Shown here: positions 44,818 to 55,836 of the stretch, piece after piece | Numbering within the stretch: the stretch's first letter is position 1 | How the letters are laid out: each line of letters starts with the position of its first letter | Assembly (NCBI RefSeq): GCF_022829635.1 | Contig: NZ_JAKSYO010000106.1 | Location: forward strand, 25,854-89,853 | Origin: Methylobacterium sp. E-066 | GTDB lineage: Bacteria > Pseudomonadota > Alphaproteobacteria > Rhizobiales > Beijerinckiaceae | Direction: 5' to 3' | DNA: 64,000 nucleotides | Program-made: the position numbers and the translations under genes | Notes under the pieces: generated by a model | Database searches by the model: none | The model's input: only the letters and a program-made list of their open reading frames with translations | What the model was told of the DNA's origin: nothing

Positions 44818-45927
44818 GTGTATATCTACGACCACCCCGACTGGCCTCGCTTCCGCTGGGACGAGACTGCGCTCCTCGCCCCGCTGGGCGCGGTTCGCTA
44901 CCGGCAAGGCCGGCTGCTGGGCCGCATGGAAGCCCTCGGCTTCCATCTGCGCGAGGAAGCGATCCTCGACACCCTCACCCAAGACGCGGTCAAGACCAGC
45001 GAGATCGAGGGTGAGACCCTGACCCGCAACGAGGTCCGCTCGTCGCTGGCGCGGCGTCTCGGGATCGAGACCGCAGGCCTCGTTCCGAGCGGGCGGCAGG
45101 TCGACGGGATCGTCACGATGGTCCTGGACGCGACTCAACGTTTCGCCGAACCGCTGACCGTCGAACGTCTGTTCGGTTGGCACACGGCGCTGTTCCCGCA
45201 CCGCGATATCGGGCGCCAGCCGATCACCATCGGAGCGTGGCGGACCGATGCGCTCGGACCGATGCGCGTCGTCTCCGGCCCCTGGGAGCGCGAGCGGGTG
45301 CACTTCCAGGCACCGCCTGCCGACCGGATCGCCGCGGAAATGGATCGCTTCCTGAGGTGGTTCGAGGACCCGGCCGATCCGGCCGACCCGGTCCTCAAGG
45401 CCGCGATTGCACATATCTGGTTCGTTACCATCCATCCGTTCGACGACGGCAACGGCCGCATCGGCCGGGCCATCGCCGACATGGCGCTGGCCCGGGCCGA
45501 GGGGACGGGACGGCGCTTCTACAGCATGTCCGCGCGGCTGCGGGTCGAGCGGAACGCTTATTACGAGACGCTCGAAGCGACCCAGAAGGGCGATCTCGAG
45601 ATCACGGCGCGGCTGGCTTGGTTTCTCGGAATCCTTGACGCAGCCATCACCGATGCCGAGACCATGCTCACGGCGGTCCTGCGCAAGGAGCGGTTCTGGC
45701 GCGCTCTGGAAGCGCAGCCCGTGAACCCGCGCCAGCGCATGATGCTGGGCCGCCTCCTCGACGGATTCGAGGGCAAGCTCACGACGTCGAAATGGGCGCA
45801 GATCGCGAAGTGCTCGCACGATACCGCCCTTCGGGACATCGAAGAGCTGAGCGCGCGCGGGCTCCTGATGCGCGGCCCGGCGGGGGGACGCAGTACCAGC
45901 TACCGTCTGGTCGAGCCGCACGTCTGA
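44806..45927 (+). CDS. Fic family protein (AMP-transferase type) with DUF4172 and C-terminal winged helix
   Basis: A 373-residue protein. N-terminal DUF4172 (YIYDHPDWPRFRW ...) contains the inhibitory helix motif TSEIEG at 64-69, matching [S/T]xxxE[G/N]; the Fic core has HPFDDGNGRIGR at 210-221 with all catalytic and phosphate-binding residues intact, so AMPylation of a protein target is predicted, self-inhibited. The last 70 residues (SKWAQIAKCSHDTALRDIEEL) form a winged helix-turn-helix. The start codon lies inside a triple inverted/direct repeat that may be its own operator. Downstream rhtA-like gene is 7 nt away. Confidence 0.93.
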   Translation: MRRLVYIYDHPDWPRFRWDETALLAPLGAVRYRQGRLLGRMEALGFHLREEAILDTLTQDAVKTSEIEGETLTRNEVRSSLARRLGIETAGLVPSGRQVDGIVTMVLDATQRFAEPLTVERLFGWHTALFPHRDIGRQPITIGAWRTDALGPMRVVSGPWERERVHFQAPPADRIAAEMDRFLRWFEDPADPADPVLKAAIAHIWFVTIHPFDDGNGRIGRAIADMALARAEGTGRRFYSMSARLRVERNAYYETLEATQKGDLEITARLAWFLGILDAAITDAETMLTAVLRKERFWRALEAQPVNPRQRMMLGRLLDGFEGKLTTSKWAQIAKCSHDTALRDIEELSARGLLMRGPAGGRSTSYRLVEPHV

Positions 45928-45934
45928 GAGATCC

Positions 45935-46828
45935 GTGTCCGTGACGATCACCAAGCCGAGCCTCGGCGCCACACTTCTCCCGGTCGCCGCACTGGTTGGC
46001 GGCATGGTCTCGCTACAATACGGCGCGACCGTCGCGAAAAGCCTGTTCCCGGTCGTCGGCGCGGCCGGGACCTCGTCCCTGCGCGTGGGCTTCTCGGCGC
46101 TGATCCTGATCGCCGTCTGGCGGCCGTGGCGGCGCAGCCTGTCGCGGCGCGAAGCCGGGTGGATCGCGCTCTACGGCGTCACGCTGGGGCTGATGAACCT
46201 GCTGTTCTACCTGTCGATCGCGCGCCTGCCCCTTGGGCCTGCGGTTGCGATCGAGTTCGCCGGGCCGCTCTCCATCGCGCTGATCGCGTCGCGCCGCAGG
46301 GCGGATTTTCTCTGGATCGGCGTAGCGGTGGTGGGCCTCGGGCTACTCCTGCCGGTCGCGTCGACCAATGCGCTCGACCCGCTCGGCGTTGCCCTCGCCC
46401 TCGGGGCGGCCCTGGCCTGGGCGCTCTACATCCTGTTCGGGCAGCGGGCCGGCCGAATCGACGGCGGCCAGGCCGTGTCGTTGGGTATGCTGATGGCCGC
46501 CCTGGTGGTGGCGCCGTTCGGCTTCGCCGAGGCCGGCCCGGACCTGCTGGCGCCCGGGATCCTGGTTGCCGGGCTGACCGTGGCGCTGATGTCGAGCGCC
46601 CTGCCCTACTCGCTGGAGATGTTCGCGTTGCGGCGCCTCGACCGCAAGAGTTTCGGCGTGCTGATGAGCCTGGAGCCGGCGGTTGCGGCCTGCGCGGGCT
46701 TTGCCCTGCTCGGCGAGCGGCTCGGCGCCGTTCAATGGCTCGCGATCGGCTTGGTGATCGCCGCATCCGTGGGCATCACCGCCACGTCGCGCCGGGCTGT
46801 CCCGGAGGCCGCGCTCATCGAAGGCTGA
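45935..46828 (+). CDS. EamA/DMT-family exporter, RhtA-like
   Basis: A 297-residue inner-membrane protein with ten predicted transmembrane helices in two EamA repeats. The LPLGPAVAIEFAGPLSIAL segment and ALPYSLEMFALRRL are characteristic of RhtA (threonine/homoserine exporter). It starts with GTG at 45935, 7 nt after the Fic gene stop, so the two are likely cotranscribed; the functional link is unclear. Convergent with the EIIA gene, with only 6 nt between stops. Confidence 0.9.
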   Translation: MSVTITKPSLGATLLPVAALVGGMVSLQYGATVAKSLFPVVGAAGTSSLRVGFSALILIAVWRPWRRSLSRREAGWIALYGVTLGLMNLLFYLSIARLPLGPAVAIEFAGPLSIALIASRRRADFLWIGVAVVGLGLLLPVASTNALDPLGVALALGAALAWALYILFGQRAGRIDGGQAVSLGMLMAALVVAPFGFAEAGPDLLAPGILVAGLTVALMSSALPYSLEMFALRRLDRKSFGVLMSLEPAVAACAGFALLGERLGAVQWLAIGLVIAASVGITATSRRAVPEAALIEG

Positions 46829-46834
46829 GAGATT

Positions 46835-47236
46835 TTATTTGCCGGCCAGAACGCGCGAGGCGACGTTGATGTACTTGCGGCCTGCTTCCTGGGCGTGGAG
46901 GACGGCGTCGCCGAGATTCTCCTCGTCGCGGACGCTCGCCAGCTTGATCAGCATCGGCAGGTTGATGCCCGCCACCACCTCGACCGAGCCACCGTTCATA
47001 CAGGAGAGGGCAAGATTCGAGGGCGTGCCGCCGAACATGTCGGTGAGCACCACCACACCGTCACCGGTGTTCACGCGACAGACCGCGGACATGATGTCCC
47101 GCCGTCGCAATTCCATATCGTCTTCCGGCCCGATCGTGATCGTCTCGATCTGATCCTGCGGGCCGACCACGTGCTCCAGAGCGGCCTTGAATTCGGTCGC
47201 CAATAGCCCGTGAGTGACGAGCACCATGCCAATCAT
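46835..47236 (-). CDS. PTS EIIA, mannose-family type, regulatory
   Basis: A 133-residue soluble phosphocarrier of the EIIA-Man fold, with the phospho-accepting H9 in MVLVTHGLLA and the conserved VVLTDMFGGTPSNLAL loop. In Alphaproteobacteria this protein belongs to an incomplete, non-transporting PTS that senses nitrogen and carbon status and is phosphorylated from HPr. It lies downstream of hprK with a 174-nt gap. The gene for HPr, usually next, is absent; a plus-strand exporter converges instead. Confidence 0.93.
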   Translation of the reverse strand: MIGMVLVTHGLLATEFKAALEHVVGPQDQIETITIGPEDDMELRRRDIMSAVCRVNTGDGVVVLTDMFGGTPSNLALSCMNGGSVEVVAGINLPMLIKLASVRDEENLGDAVLHAQEAGRKYINVASRVLAGK

Positions 47237-47410
47237 CGACACGTGTTCCAACGTCCTCTGTCTGCCGCCATGTTGTGCAATGCACAGGTCCCAACAAGGC
47301 GATCGCGACGTTTTTGCTCGGACATTGCCGCGATCATGCCATGCGCGCTCCTTGGGCGCCATGGGGTCTCACCACCACGACGCGAATCAACGACCTGTGC
47401 GGCTGCGAAG

Positions 47411-47851
47411 TCACGGCCTCTGCTTCCGCAGTGCCGCACGAATCAGCAGCGGCGCCAGTCCGGCATTTCGTACGCCGCGGTCAAGGACCAGGCGGGGTAT
47501 TCGAAGGTCCAATATTTCGGCGTCCGCCAGCGGCTCGGGCAGCCGGGGTGATTCTGCGACGAGATCGATCGCGAGGCGCACGATCGCCTCGGGGCGGATC
47601 GCAAGGCCGAGTTCTTGAACCGGCAGAATACCTTGTCCGTGGATCTCGACCTGCCCGACAAGGGCGTCGTGCGGCCGGGCCACCAGCGCGCCGGCGCGGC
47701 GCTCGCAGACGACCCGGTCGTCCGCGACGAAGGCCCCGTCGCTCTCGGCGGCGAGAAGCAGCGCCAGGCTCGACTTACCCGCGCCCGAGGGACCGCGAAT
47801 CAGGACGCCGGACTCGCCTAAGGCGACGCAGGCGGCATGAAGGCTCGGCAT
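47411..47851 (-). CDS. hprK: HPr kinase/phosphorylase, short alphaproteobacterial form
   Basis: A 146-residue enzyme that phosphorylates HPr on serine. Walker A is GPSGAGKS at 20-27; VADDRV and VEIHGQGIL follow. It consists only of the catalytic C-terminal domain, as normal in Alphaproteobacteria, unlike the two-domain Firmicute enzyme. Its ATG overlaps the chvG stop by one base (TGATG), so it is coupled to the two-component genes. This fits the conserved order chvI-chvG-hprK-EIIA linking the PTS to envelope/acid sensing. Confidence 0.94.
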   Translation of the reverse strand: MPSLHAACVALGESGVLIRGPSGAGKSSLALLLAAESDGAFVADDRVVCERRAGALVARPHDALVGQVEIHGQGILPVQELGLAIRPEAIVRLAIDLVAESPRLPEPLADAEILDLRIPRLVLDRGVRNAGLAPLLIRAALRKQRP

Positions 47852-49653
47852 CAGGCGTGAAGCTGCCGCGGCGCGGCGGGCAGACGGACGGTAAAGCGAG
47901 CGCCGCGCACCGTGGGTTCGCCGTCCTCGTCGGGCGCGCCCGGGCGGTTCTCGGCGCGGATCATGCCGCGATGGGCCTGGACGATCTGGCGGGAGATCGA
48001 GAGGCCGAGGCCCGAATTCTGGCCAAAGCCCTGCTCCGGCCGGTCGGTATAGAAGCGCTCGAAGATCCGTTCCAGGGCGTGCTCCGGGATGCCCGGCCCC
48101 TCGTCCTCGCAGACCAGCTCGACCTCGCCGCGGACCCGGCGCAGGGCGACTCGCACCTTGGCGTCGGTCGGCGAGAACGAGCGAGCATTGTCGAGGAGGT
48201 TGTTGACCACCTGACCCAGCCGGCTGTCATGGCCGATGACCGTGAACGGCGCGTCCTGGTCGGGGATCGGCTCGACATCGAGCTGGATCAGGCAATCCTT
48301 GGGACGCCGTCGCTCGTTCGCCACCGAAACGACTGTGGTGAGCAGCTTCTTGAGATCGACCCGACGCGCCTCGGCCCGGGCGAGCTCGGCATCGAGCCGC
48401 GAGGCATCGGCGATGTCGCTGATCAGCCGGTCGAGGCGCTTCACGTCGTGCTGGATGATCGCCATCAGCCGCCCGCGAGAATCATCGGACTTCGCCAGCG
48501 GCAGCGTCTCGACCGCGCTGCGCAGCGAGGTGAGCGGGTTTTTTAGTTCGTGACTGACATCGGCGGCAAAACTCTCGATGGCGTCGATGCGCCGGTAGAG
48601 CGCCTGGGTCATGTCCCGCAGCGCCCCGGAGAGGTGGCCGATCTCGTCGGTGCGCTGGGTGAAATCCGGGATCTCTTCCCGGGTCTTGATCCCCATCCGG
48701 ACCTTTTCCGCGGCCTCGGCGAGACGGCGAACTGGGCCGGCGATGGCACCCGCCAGCAGCGCCGACAGCACCACCATCACGGCAGACGCCACGAGAAACA
48801 CTTGGAGCAGGCCGAAGCGCTCGGAGGCGATCACCCGGTCGATCGCGTCGCCCTGCGTCGAGATCAGCAGCGCGCCGCGCACCGAACCAGCCCGATGGAT
48901 CGGCACGGCTACCGACACGGTGGTCTCGCCCAGCGCGTTGCGGCGGACCAGGCTGCCGCGATTGCCGCTGAGCGCAGCCTGGACCTCGCGCAGCGAATGG
49001 CCGTTCACCGGGCCGGTCTCTTCGAGCTGCGTGGTGCGGCTGCCGAACAACCCGCTCAGCTTCGCCTGGACTGCCTGGAAGGCGGATTCGAGCATGCCGG
49101 CCTTGTGCGGCTTGGCGGCGATGGGGTCGCTGCGGCCGGCATCGCCGCGCTTGAACAAGGTCCGCGTGTCGAACAGCAACCCGCCTTCTTGGTCGTAGAC
49201 CCGGGCGCGGTTGCCGGTGGGCGTCACCAGGCGCGACAGCAGCGGCGCCACCTTCTCGGGGTTGAGCGAGAAGGCGAGCGGCTGCGATTCTTCTTCCGCG
49301 GACTCGCCCGCCTGCTGCTGGAGCAGCTTGTCGGGGTCGATCTGGATCGTGTCGGTATCGACCGACGCGGAGGCCGCGATGGCGCCCGCGATGATCTCGC
49401 CCTGGATCGCCAGGCTCTGGATCCGGGCCTGGATCAGGCCCTGCCGGAACTGGTTCAGGTAGAGGAAGCCGACGAGCAGCGCGATCAACCCGACGAGGTT
49501 GAGCACGACGATGCGGCGCGTCAGGCTCGACGACGCGCGCTGGCCGATCGCGTCCCAGAGGGCGCGCGGCCAGGTCAGCGGTCGGGAGAGGAGCTGGGTG
49601 AACGAGGCGCGCGGTTGCACGTCCTCGGTTTGGGCGGGGGTACGGCCGGTCAC
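47851..49653 (-). CDS. chvG: Sensor histidine kinase ChvG
   Basis: A 600-residue inner-membrane sensor kinase. Transmembrane helices near 45-68 and about 285-305 flank a large periplasmic sensing domain that begins RQGLIQARIQSLAIQGEII, typical of ChvG/ExoS. Then HAMP, the H-box FAADVSHELKNPLTSLRSAV, the N-box VVNNLLDNARSFS and G-box EDEGPGIP with LGLSISRQIV. With ChvI it controls envelope, succinoglycan-like and acid-stress genes in Rhizobiales. It starts 16 nt after the chvI stop and ends overlapping hprK. Confidence 0.94.
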   Translation of the reverse strand: MTGRTPAQTEDVQPRASFTQLLSRPLTWPRALWDAIGQRASSSLTRRIVVLNLVGLIALLVGFLYLNQFRQGLIQARIQSLAIQGEIIAGAIAASASVDTDTIQIDPDKLLQQQAGESAEEESQPLAFSLNPEKVAPLLSRLVTPTGNRARVYDQEGGLLFDTRTLFKRGDAGRSDPIAAKPHKAGMLESAFQAVQAKLSGLFGSRTTQLEETGPVNGHSLREVQAALSGNRGSLVRRNALGETTVSVAVPIHRAGSVRGALLISTQGDAIDRVIASERFGLLQVFLVASAVMVVLSALLAGAIAGPVRRLAEAAEKVRMGIKTREEIPDFTQRTDEIGHLSGALRDMTQALYRRIDAIESFAADVSHELKNPLTSLRSAVETLPLAKSDDSRGRLMAIIQHDVKRLDRLISDIADASRLDAELARAEARRVDLKKLLTTVVSVANERRRPKDCLIQLDVEPIPDQDAPFTVIGHDSRLGQVVNNLLDNARSFSPTDAKVRVALRRVRGEVELVCEDEGPGIPEHALERIFERFYTDRPEQGFGQNSGLGLSISRQIVQAHRGMIRAENRPGAPDEDGEPTVRGARFTVRLPAAPRQLHA

Positions 49654-49669
49654 GGAGCGGATCCTTGGA

Positions 49670-50380
49670 TCACGCCTCCTTGAACCGGTAGCCGACGCCG
49701 TAGAGCGTCTCGATCATGTCGAAGCTCTGGTCGGTCACTTTGAACTTCTTGCGCAGGCGCTTGATGTGGCTGTCGATGGTGCGGTCGTCGACATAGACTT
49801 GGTCGTCATAGGCCGCATCCATCAGGGCGTTCCGGCTCTTCACGACGCCGGGGCGATGGGCGAGCGCCTGGAGGATCAGGAACTCCGTGACGGTGAGCGT
49901 CACCGGCTCGCCCTTCCAGGTACAGGTGTGGCGCTCGGGATCCATCATGAGCGAGCCGCGCTCCAGAGACCGGGCCGCGACCTCGGCCTCACCCCGCGGG
50001 GTGGACCCGGCCGGCTCCTTGGCGAAGCGCCGCAGCACCGCCTTGACCCGCTCGACCAGCAGGCGCTGCGAGAACGGTTTATGGATGAAATCGTCCGCGC
50101 CCATCTTGAGACCGAACAATTCGTCGATCTCCTCGTCCTTCGAGGTCAGAAAGATCACCGGAAGGTCCGATTTCTGCCGCAGGCGTCGGAGAAGCTCCAT
50201 CCCGTCCATGCGCGGCATCTTGATGTCGAAGATCGCGAGGTCCGGCGGGGAGTGCCGCAGACCGTCGAGGGCGGAGGCGCCGTCGGTGTAGGTCTGGATG
50301 CGGTAGCCTTCGGTCTCAAGCGCGATCGACACGGAGGTGAGAATGTTCCGGTCGTCGTCGACGAGGGCGATGGTTGGCAT
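49670..50380 (-). CDS. chvI: Response regulator ChvI
   Basis: A 236-residue OmpR-type regulator: receiver domain with D52 as phospho-acceptor ([16 protein letters not shown]), acidic D8-D10, and K near [13 protein letters not shown]-terminal winged helix with [18 protein letters not shown] and [16 protein letters not shown]. It starts at ATG 50380; the longer in-frame extension is not family-like. Partner of ChvG. The usual divergent neighbour pckA is replaced by a HugZ-like gene on the plus strand, with 289 bp between starts. Confidence 0.95.
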   Translation of the reverse strand: MPTIALVDDDRNILTSVSIALETEGYRIQTYTDGASALDGLRHSPPDLAIFDIKMPRMDGMELLRRLRQKSDLPVIFLTSKDEEIDELFGLKMGADDFIHKPFSQRLLVERVKAVLRRFAKEPAGSTPRGEAEVAARSLERGSLMMDPERHTCTWKGEPVTLTVTEFLILQALAHRPGVVKSRNALMDAAYDDQVYVDDRTIDSHIKRLRKKFKVTDQSFDMIETLYGVGYRFKEA

Positions 50381-50669
50381 GCGCGATCCCTGAATGAACG
50401 GGCTCAAGCGCGGTCCCGGCTGTTCGCGCGGGCCGCGCTTCACCCCGGCCCCCGAGGGGCAGGCGGACGTGCGAACCAGGCCGGTGTCGGCGCCGCCCGG
50501 TTCGCGCAACGGGACAGGTGCTTTAGTACGGTCGATCGGAAAAAGCGAGCGGCGGTCATAGCTTGGCCGTAAAGGCCGATCTGACGCGGGCCGCGGCGCT
50601 CGTGCGCCGGCTACGGCATCGCTACCATGGCGCGCGATTGTGGCGGCGGTTCGAAACGGGAGGGATTCG

Positions 50670-51464
50670 ATGGCGGACGTGAGCACAGGTGCGTCGGAAC
50701 AGCGCGAGCCGGCCCGCCCGCTTCCCGCAGCGGACGCGCCGTTCGACGCCATCGGGTTGTCCCGGATGCTGCTGCGGAGCATCCGCTCCGGCGCGCTGGC
50801 GACCCTCGACCAGGAGGGAACGCCGTTCGCCTCGCTGGTCACCATCGCCACCGACCAGGACGGCACGCCGCTGATGCTGTTGTCGCGGCTCTCGGCGCAT
50901 ACCCGAAACCTGCTGGCCGATCCGCGCTGCTCGCTTCTGTTCTCGCAGGGCGGCAAGGGCGATCCGCTGGCGCATCCGCGGCTCACCGTGGTCGGCGAGG
51001 CCGTCCAGACGAACGAGGCGCGGGCGCGGGAGCGGTTCCTGGCGCGCCATCCGAAGGCGAAGCTCTACGCCGACTTTCCGGATTTCGGGTTCTTCGCATT
51101 GTCTGCGAAGGCCGGCCACCTCAATGGCGGTTTCGCGAAGGCCGCGACGCTGACCCGCGAAGAACTGCTCCTCGACCTGACTGGGGCGGACGCCCTTGCG
51201 GCGGGCGAGCGCGGGGCGGTCGAGCACATGAACGCCGACCATGCCGATGCTCTGGCTCTCTACGCCGCCGCGGCCGGCGCCGAGGCCGGGCTGCCCTGGC
51301 GCCTGACCGGGCTCGACCCGGAGGGCATGGATCTGATGGCCGGCGAACGGACGGCGCGGGTCGTCTATCCGGAGCGGGTCACCGATATGGGCGCCCTGCG
51401 CAAAAGCCTGGTCGCCATGGCCGCGCAGGTGCGCGGGGGTGGTGGCGGTACGGCAGAAACGTAA
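50670..51464 (+). CDS. HugZ-like haem utilisation / pyridoxamine oxidase-fold protein
   Basis: A 264-residue protein: an N-terminal split-barrel flavin-type domain ([42 protein letters not shown]) and a C-terminal DUF2470 domain beginning [16 protein letters not shown] with the haem-type histidines. HugZ proteins bind haem and some oxidatively open it. ATG at 50670 has GGGAGGGATTCG upstream. No haem-uptake genes are next to it, so use of external haem is not implied. Divergent from chvI. Confidence 0.88.
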   Translation: MADVSTGASEQREPARPLPAADAPFDAIGLSRMLLRSIRSGALATLDQEGTPFASLVTIATDQDGTPLMLLSRLSAHTRNLLADPRCSLLFSQGGKGDPLAHPRLTVVGEAVQTNEARARERFLARHPKAKLYADFPDFGFFALSAKAGHLNGGFAKAATLTREELLLDLTGADALAAGERGAVEHMNADHADALALYAAAAGAEAGLPWRLTGLDPEGMDLMAGERTARVVYPERVTDMGALRKSLVAMAAQVRGGGGGTAET

Positions 51465-51521
51465 CGCGGGAGATCGCGCTCAGGCATGGCGAAGCATCGC
51501 CCGGTGCACCATATCCGCGCG

Positions 51522-51722
51522 ATGAGCGACACACAGACAGACACCTATCCTTTCAGCCTCGATGTGCAGCCGGTCGGCGAGAGCGGGTCGATGTTCCAGT
51601 GGAGCATCCGCAAGCACGGCAAGCTGCATCAGCGCTCGGACCGGAAGCACCCGACCGAGTCGAAGGCGCGGACCCACGGCGAGGCCGAGATCGAGCGCCT
51701 GATCCGCGACCGCGGTCGCTGA
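51522..51722 (+). CDS. Small hypothetical protein, 66 aa (possible paralogue of the 4117 gene)
   Basis: A 66-residue basic protein with V-x-P, F-x-W-x-I-R, then A-R-x-x-G-E in the same order and similar spacing as the 66-residue protein at 4117-4317. No signal peptide. An in-frame ATG at 51486 would add 12 residues and is possible; the shorter start gives the same length as the putative paralogue. Between the HugZ-like gene and lepA on the plus strand. Function unknown. Confidence 0.6.
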   Translation: MSDTQTDTYPFSLDVQPVGESGSMFQWSIRKHGKLHQRSDRKHPTESKARTHGEAEIERLIRDRGR

Positions 51723-51936
51723 TCGCATCGGAAATCCGCCGGAACCGGCGGGACGTTGCCGACAGGCGGGGGCTGGATCGTTCCGGCTCCCGTCTCGTCG
51801 TTTGTTCCGGCTCGACCGCAGGGCGGTTGCCGGCGCGCTTGGCGCGTTCCCGCGGCGCTGCTATCTCGCGCGTGAGCCGATCCTACCGAACACGCCCTGA
51901 CGTCAGACGGTGCGCGCCGTCGCGCGCCCGAACGGA

Positions 51937-53745
<1,809 letters not shown>

Positions 53746-53860
53746 AGCGTTGCATTCGTGATGCGTGCTTCCCTCCCTCACTTGTGGGGAGGGAGACACG
53801 GGGGGCTCGTCTCCGCGTTCGGACGTAACGACCGGTTTTAGAACTGAAAACGGCCGTTCC

Positions 53861-53952
53861 CGTCATTGCGAGCGGAGCGAAGCAACCCAGGGAAACGCCA
53901 CGGTTTGCGATCGCGCGCTGCCCTGGGTTGCTTCGCTGCGCTCGCAATGACG
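53861..53952 (-). repeat. 92-nt palindromic intergenic repeat, copy 3 (inverted)
   Basis: Same arms as copies 1 and 2 (CGTCATTGCGAGCG and complement). The spacer matches that of copy 2 only when read on the minus strand, so this copy is inserted in the opposite orientation. It lies between the convergent lepA and cytochrome c genes. Confidence 0.92.
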
Positions 53953-53974
53953 GTGTGGAGCGCCGGAGAAGCTC

Positions 53975-54292
53975 CTACCCCGGCGGCAGCACGTCAATCT
54001 GGATACCGGCATAGTACGCCGCCAAGTTCGCGATGTCGGCATCCGACAGCTCCTTGGCGACCACGTTCATGATCTCGTTCTGCCGCTTGCCGTCGCGGTA
54101 CTCGCTGAGCGCCTTCACCAGGTAGGGCTCGACCTGGCCGGCGAGGTTCGGCGCCTCCGGCAGCTTCGAGAGCCCGTCCATCCCGTGGCAGGTCTGGCAG
54201 GCGGTGGCCTTCTTGCGCCCGAGGGCGGCGTCGCCGGCCTGGGCCGAGAGCGGGACGAGGGTCGCGGCGAGAAGGAGAAGTGGGCGGATCAT
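53975..54292 (-). CDS. Small periplasmic class I cytochrome c
   Basis: A 105-residue exported cytochrome: signal peptide MIRPLLLLAATLVPLSAQA, one haem site C32-Q-T-C-H36, and a distal methionine candidate M75 in NEIMNVVAKEL. Likely the electron acceptor of the PQQ-type sugar dehydrogenase encoded just upstream in the same direction. ATG at 54292 chosen because it begins the signal peptide. Between the two genes lies a palindromic GC-rich repeat. Confidence 0.93.
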   Translation of the reverse strand: MIRPLLLLAATLVPLSAQAGDAALGRKKATACQTCHGMDGLSKLPEAPNLAGQVEPYLVKALSEYRDGKRQNEIMNVVAKELSDADIANLAAYYAGIQIDVLPPG

Positions 54293-54321
54293 CGGCGGGG
54301 CTCGGAATGCGCGACACAACT

Positions 54322-54429
54322 CTCCTCCCCCTTGCGGGGAGGAGTTGGAGGTGGGGGTGGCGCAAGATGGAGCGGTGCGGTGCCATCTGCACCACCCCCA
54401 CCCTCGATCCCTCCCCGCAAGGGGGAGGG
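54322..54429. repeat. Palindromic GC-rich intergenic repeat between dehydrogenase and cytochrome genes
   Basis: Arms of nearly 40 nt: left begins CTCCTCCCCCTTGCGGGGAG and contains GGAGGTGGGGGTGG; right contains CCACCCCCACCCTCGATCCC and ends CCCCGCAAGGGGGAGGG. They are imperfect inverted complements around a spacer of about 30 nt. A diverged single arm (CCCTCCCTC, TGTGGGGAGGG) lies near 53770-53803. The fold would form in the transcript between the two genes. Confidence 0.8.
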
Positions 54430-54439
54430 AAGAGCGCCC

Positions 54440-55723
54440 TTATTTCTCGTAGGAGATCCGGTAGATCGCCCCGGCGGCATCGTCCGAGACCAGCAGGGAG
54501 CCGTCGAGCATCACCGCCACGTCCACCGGGCGGCCGAGATACTCGCCGTCGCCGGTCAGCCAGCCTTCCGCGAACGGCTTGACCGCGCCGAGCTTTCCGT
54601 CCGCCCCCATGGGGGCGAACATCAGCCGGGCGCCCACCGGCTCGGTGCGGTTCCAGGAGCCGTGCTCGGCGATGAAGATCCCGCCCTTGTACGAGGCCGG
54701 GAACTGCTTGCCGTTGTAGAAGGTCATGCCGAGATCGGCCGCGTGGGGCGGCAATTCGGCCACCGGAGCGACCGCGTCGGCGGGCGGGGTCTGGTCCTTG
54801 TACTCGACGGTGCGGATCGCGCCGCCGCCATACCAGGGGAAGCCAAAATTCTCGCCGGCCTTGATGGCGTGGTTCAGCTCGCCCGGCGGCTTGTCGTCAC
54901 CCATGCCGTCGACTTGGTTGTCGGTGAACCAGAGCGATTTGTCGGTGGCGAAATCCATGCCCACCGAGTTGCGGATGCCGGTGGCGTAGACCTCGCGGTT
55001 CTTGCCGTCGGCATCGATCCGGATGATGCCGCCGATGCCGGCCTTCCGGTACAGGTCCATCTTCTCGGCCGGCGGCACGTTGTAGGGCTGGCCGAGCGCG
55101 ATGTAGGTCTTGCCGTCGGCCCCGACCCGGCAGACCCGGGCGGTGTGGTTGAAGCTCTCTTCCGCGGCCGGAATGAGCGCGCCCTCCTTCACGAGAATGC
55201 CGGCGGCGACATCCGGATTCTCATAAAAAAACTCGGCGGCCGGGAAGGCGAGGACCCGATTCTGCTCGACGACGGTGAGCACGCCGTCCTTCGAGAAGCA
55301 GACGCCGTTGGGGATCTTGAAGGTGATGCCCGGCGCGAAGGCGCGGACCTCGTCGGCGACCCGGTCCTTGTCGCGGTCGGTGACCGTGTAGACCTTGGTC
55401 TTGCGGGTGCCGACGAACAGCACGCCGGCATTCGGGCCGACCGCGATGGCGCGGGCATCCGGCACCACGGCGTAGAGATCGATCTTGAAGCCCTCGGGCA
55501 GCTTGATCTTGCCGAGTGTCTTGCGGATCGCATCGGCGCGGCGGCCGCTTTGCGGGATCTCGGGGGCGGCCTGGGTGTCGGTGCTGCGCATGCCCTGGAG
55601 CTTCTCCAGGTCGTCGGCCTTGGACTTGGTCTCGGCCGGCGCCGCGCCCTGCGCGAGGGCCGGCACGGCGATGGCGGGCATGGCGACACCCGCCCAGAGC
55701 GCAGCGATGATCAGCGATCGCAT
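54440..55723 (-). CDS. PQQ-dependent sugar dehydrogenase (L-sorbosone dehydrogenase-like)
   Basis: A 427-residue exported beta-propeller enzyme. Signal peptide is residues 1-25 (MRSLIIAALWAGVAMPAIAV...). The propeller shows DLYAVVPDARAIAVGP, GIGGIIRIDADGKNREVYATGIRN, and NFGFPWYGGG and FIAEHGSWNR, where the soluble glucose/sorbosone dehydrogenase family has its PQQ and calcium contacts. Oxidises a sugar or aldehyde in the periplasm. The ATG at 55723 starts the signal peptide. The cytochrome c immediately downstream is the likely electron acceptor. Confidence 0.9.
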   Translation of the reverse strand: MRSLIIAALWAGVAMPAIAVPALAQGAAPAETKSKADDLEKLQGMRSTDTQAAPEIPQSGRRADAIRKTLGKIKLPEGFKIDLYAVVPDARAIAVGPNAGVLFVGTRKTKVYTVTDRDKDRVADEVRAFAPGITFKIPNGVCFSKDGVLTVVEQNRVLAFPAAEFFYENPDVAAGILVKEGALIPAAEESFNHTARVCRVGADGKTYIALGQPYNVPPAEKMDLYRKAGIGGIIRIDADGKNREVYATGIRNSVGMDFATDKSLWFTDNQVDGMGDDKPPGELNHAIKAGENFGFPWYGGGAIRTVEYKDQTPPADAVAPVAELPPHAADLGMTFYNGKQFPASYKGGIFIAEHGSWNRTEPVGARLMFAPMGADGKLGAVKPFAEGWLTGDGEYLGRPVDVAVMLDGSLLVSDDAAGAIYRISYEK

Positions 55724-55836
55724 CGTCGAAAAATCCTCCCGGCCGCCCTTGGGTTCGGGCGGTTCCGGATCGGACATAGACGACCCGAGCGGGCGGGCAA
55801 GTTGCGGCGGTGACGCGCGTCCGCACCTGTCGCGTG

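Noticed and set aside
53770..53803. Possible terminator after lepA
   Set aside because: The GC-rich hairpin lacks a T-run and looks like one arm of the repeat at 54322-54429.
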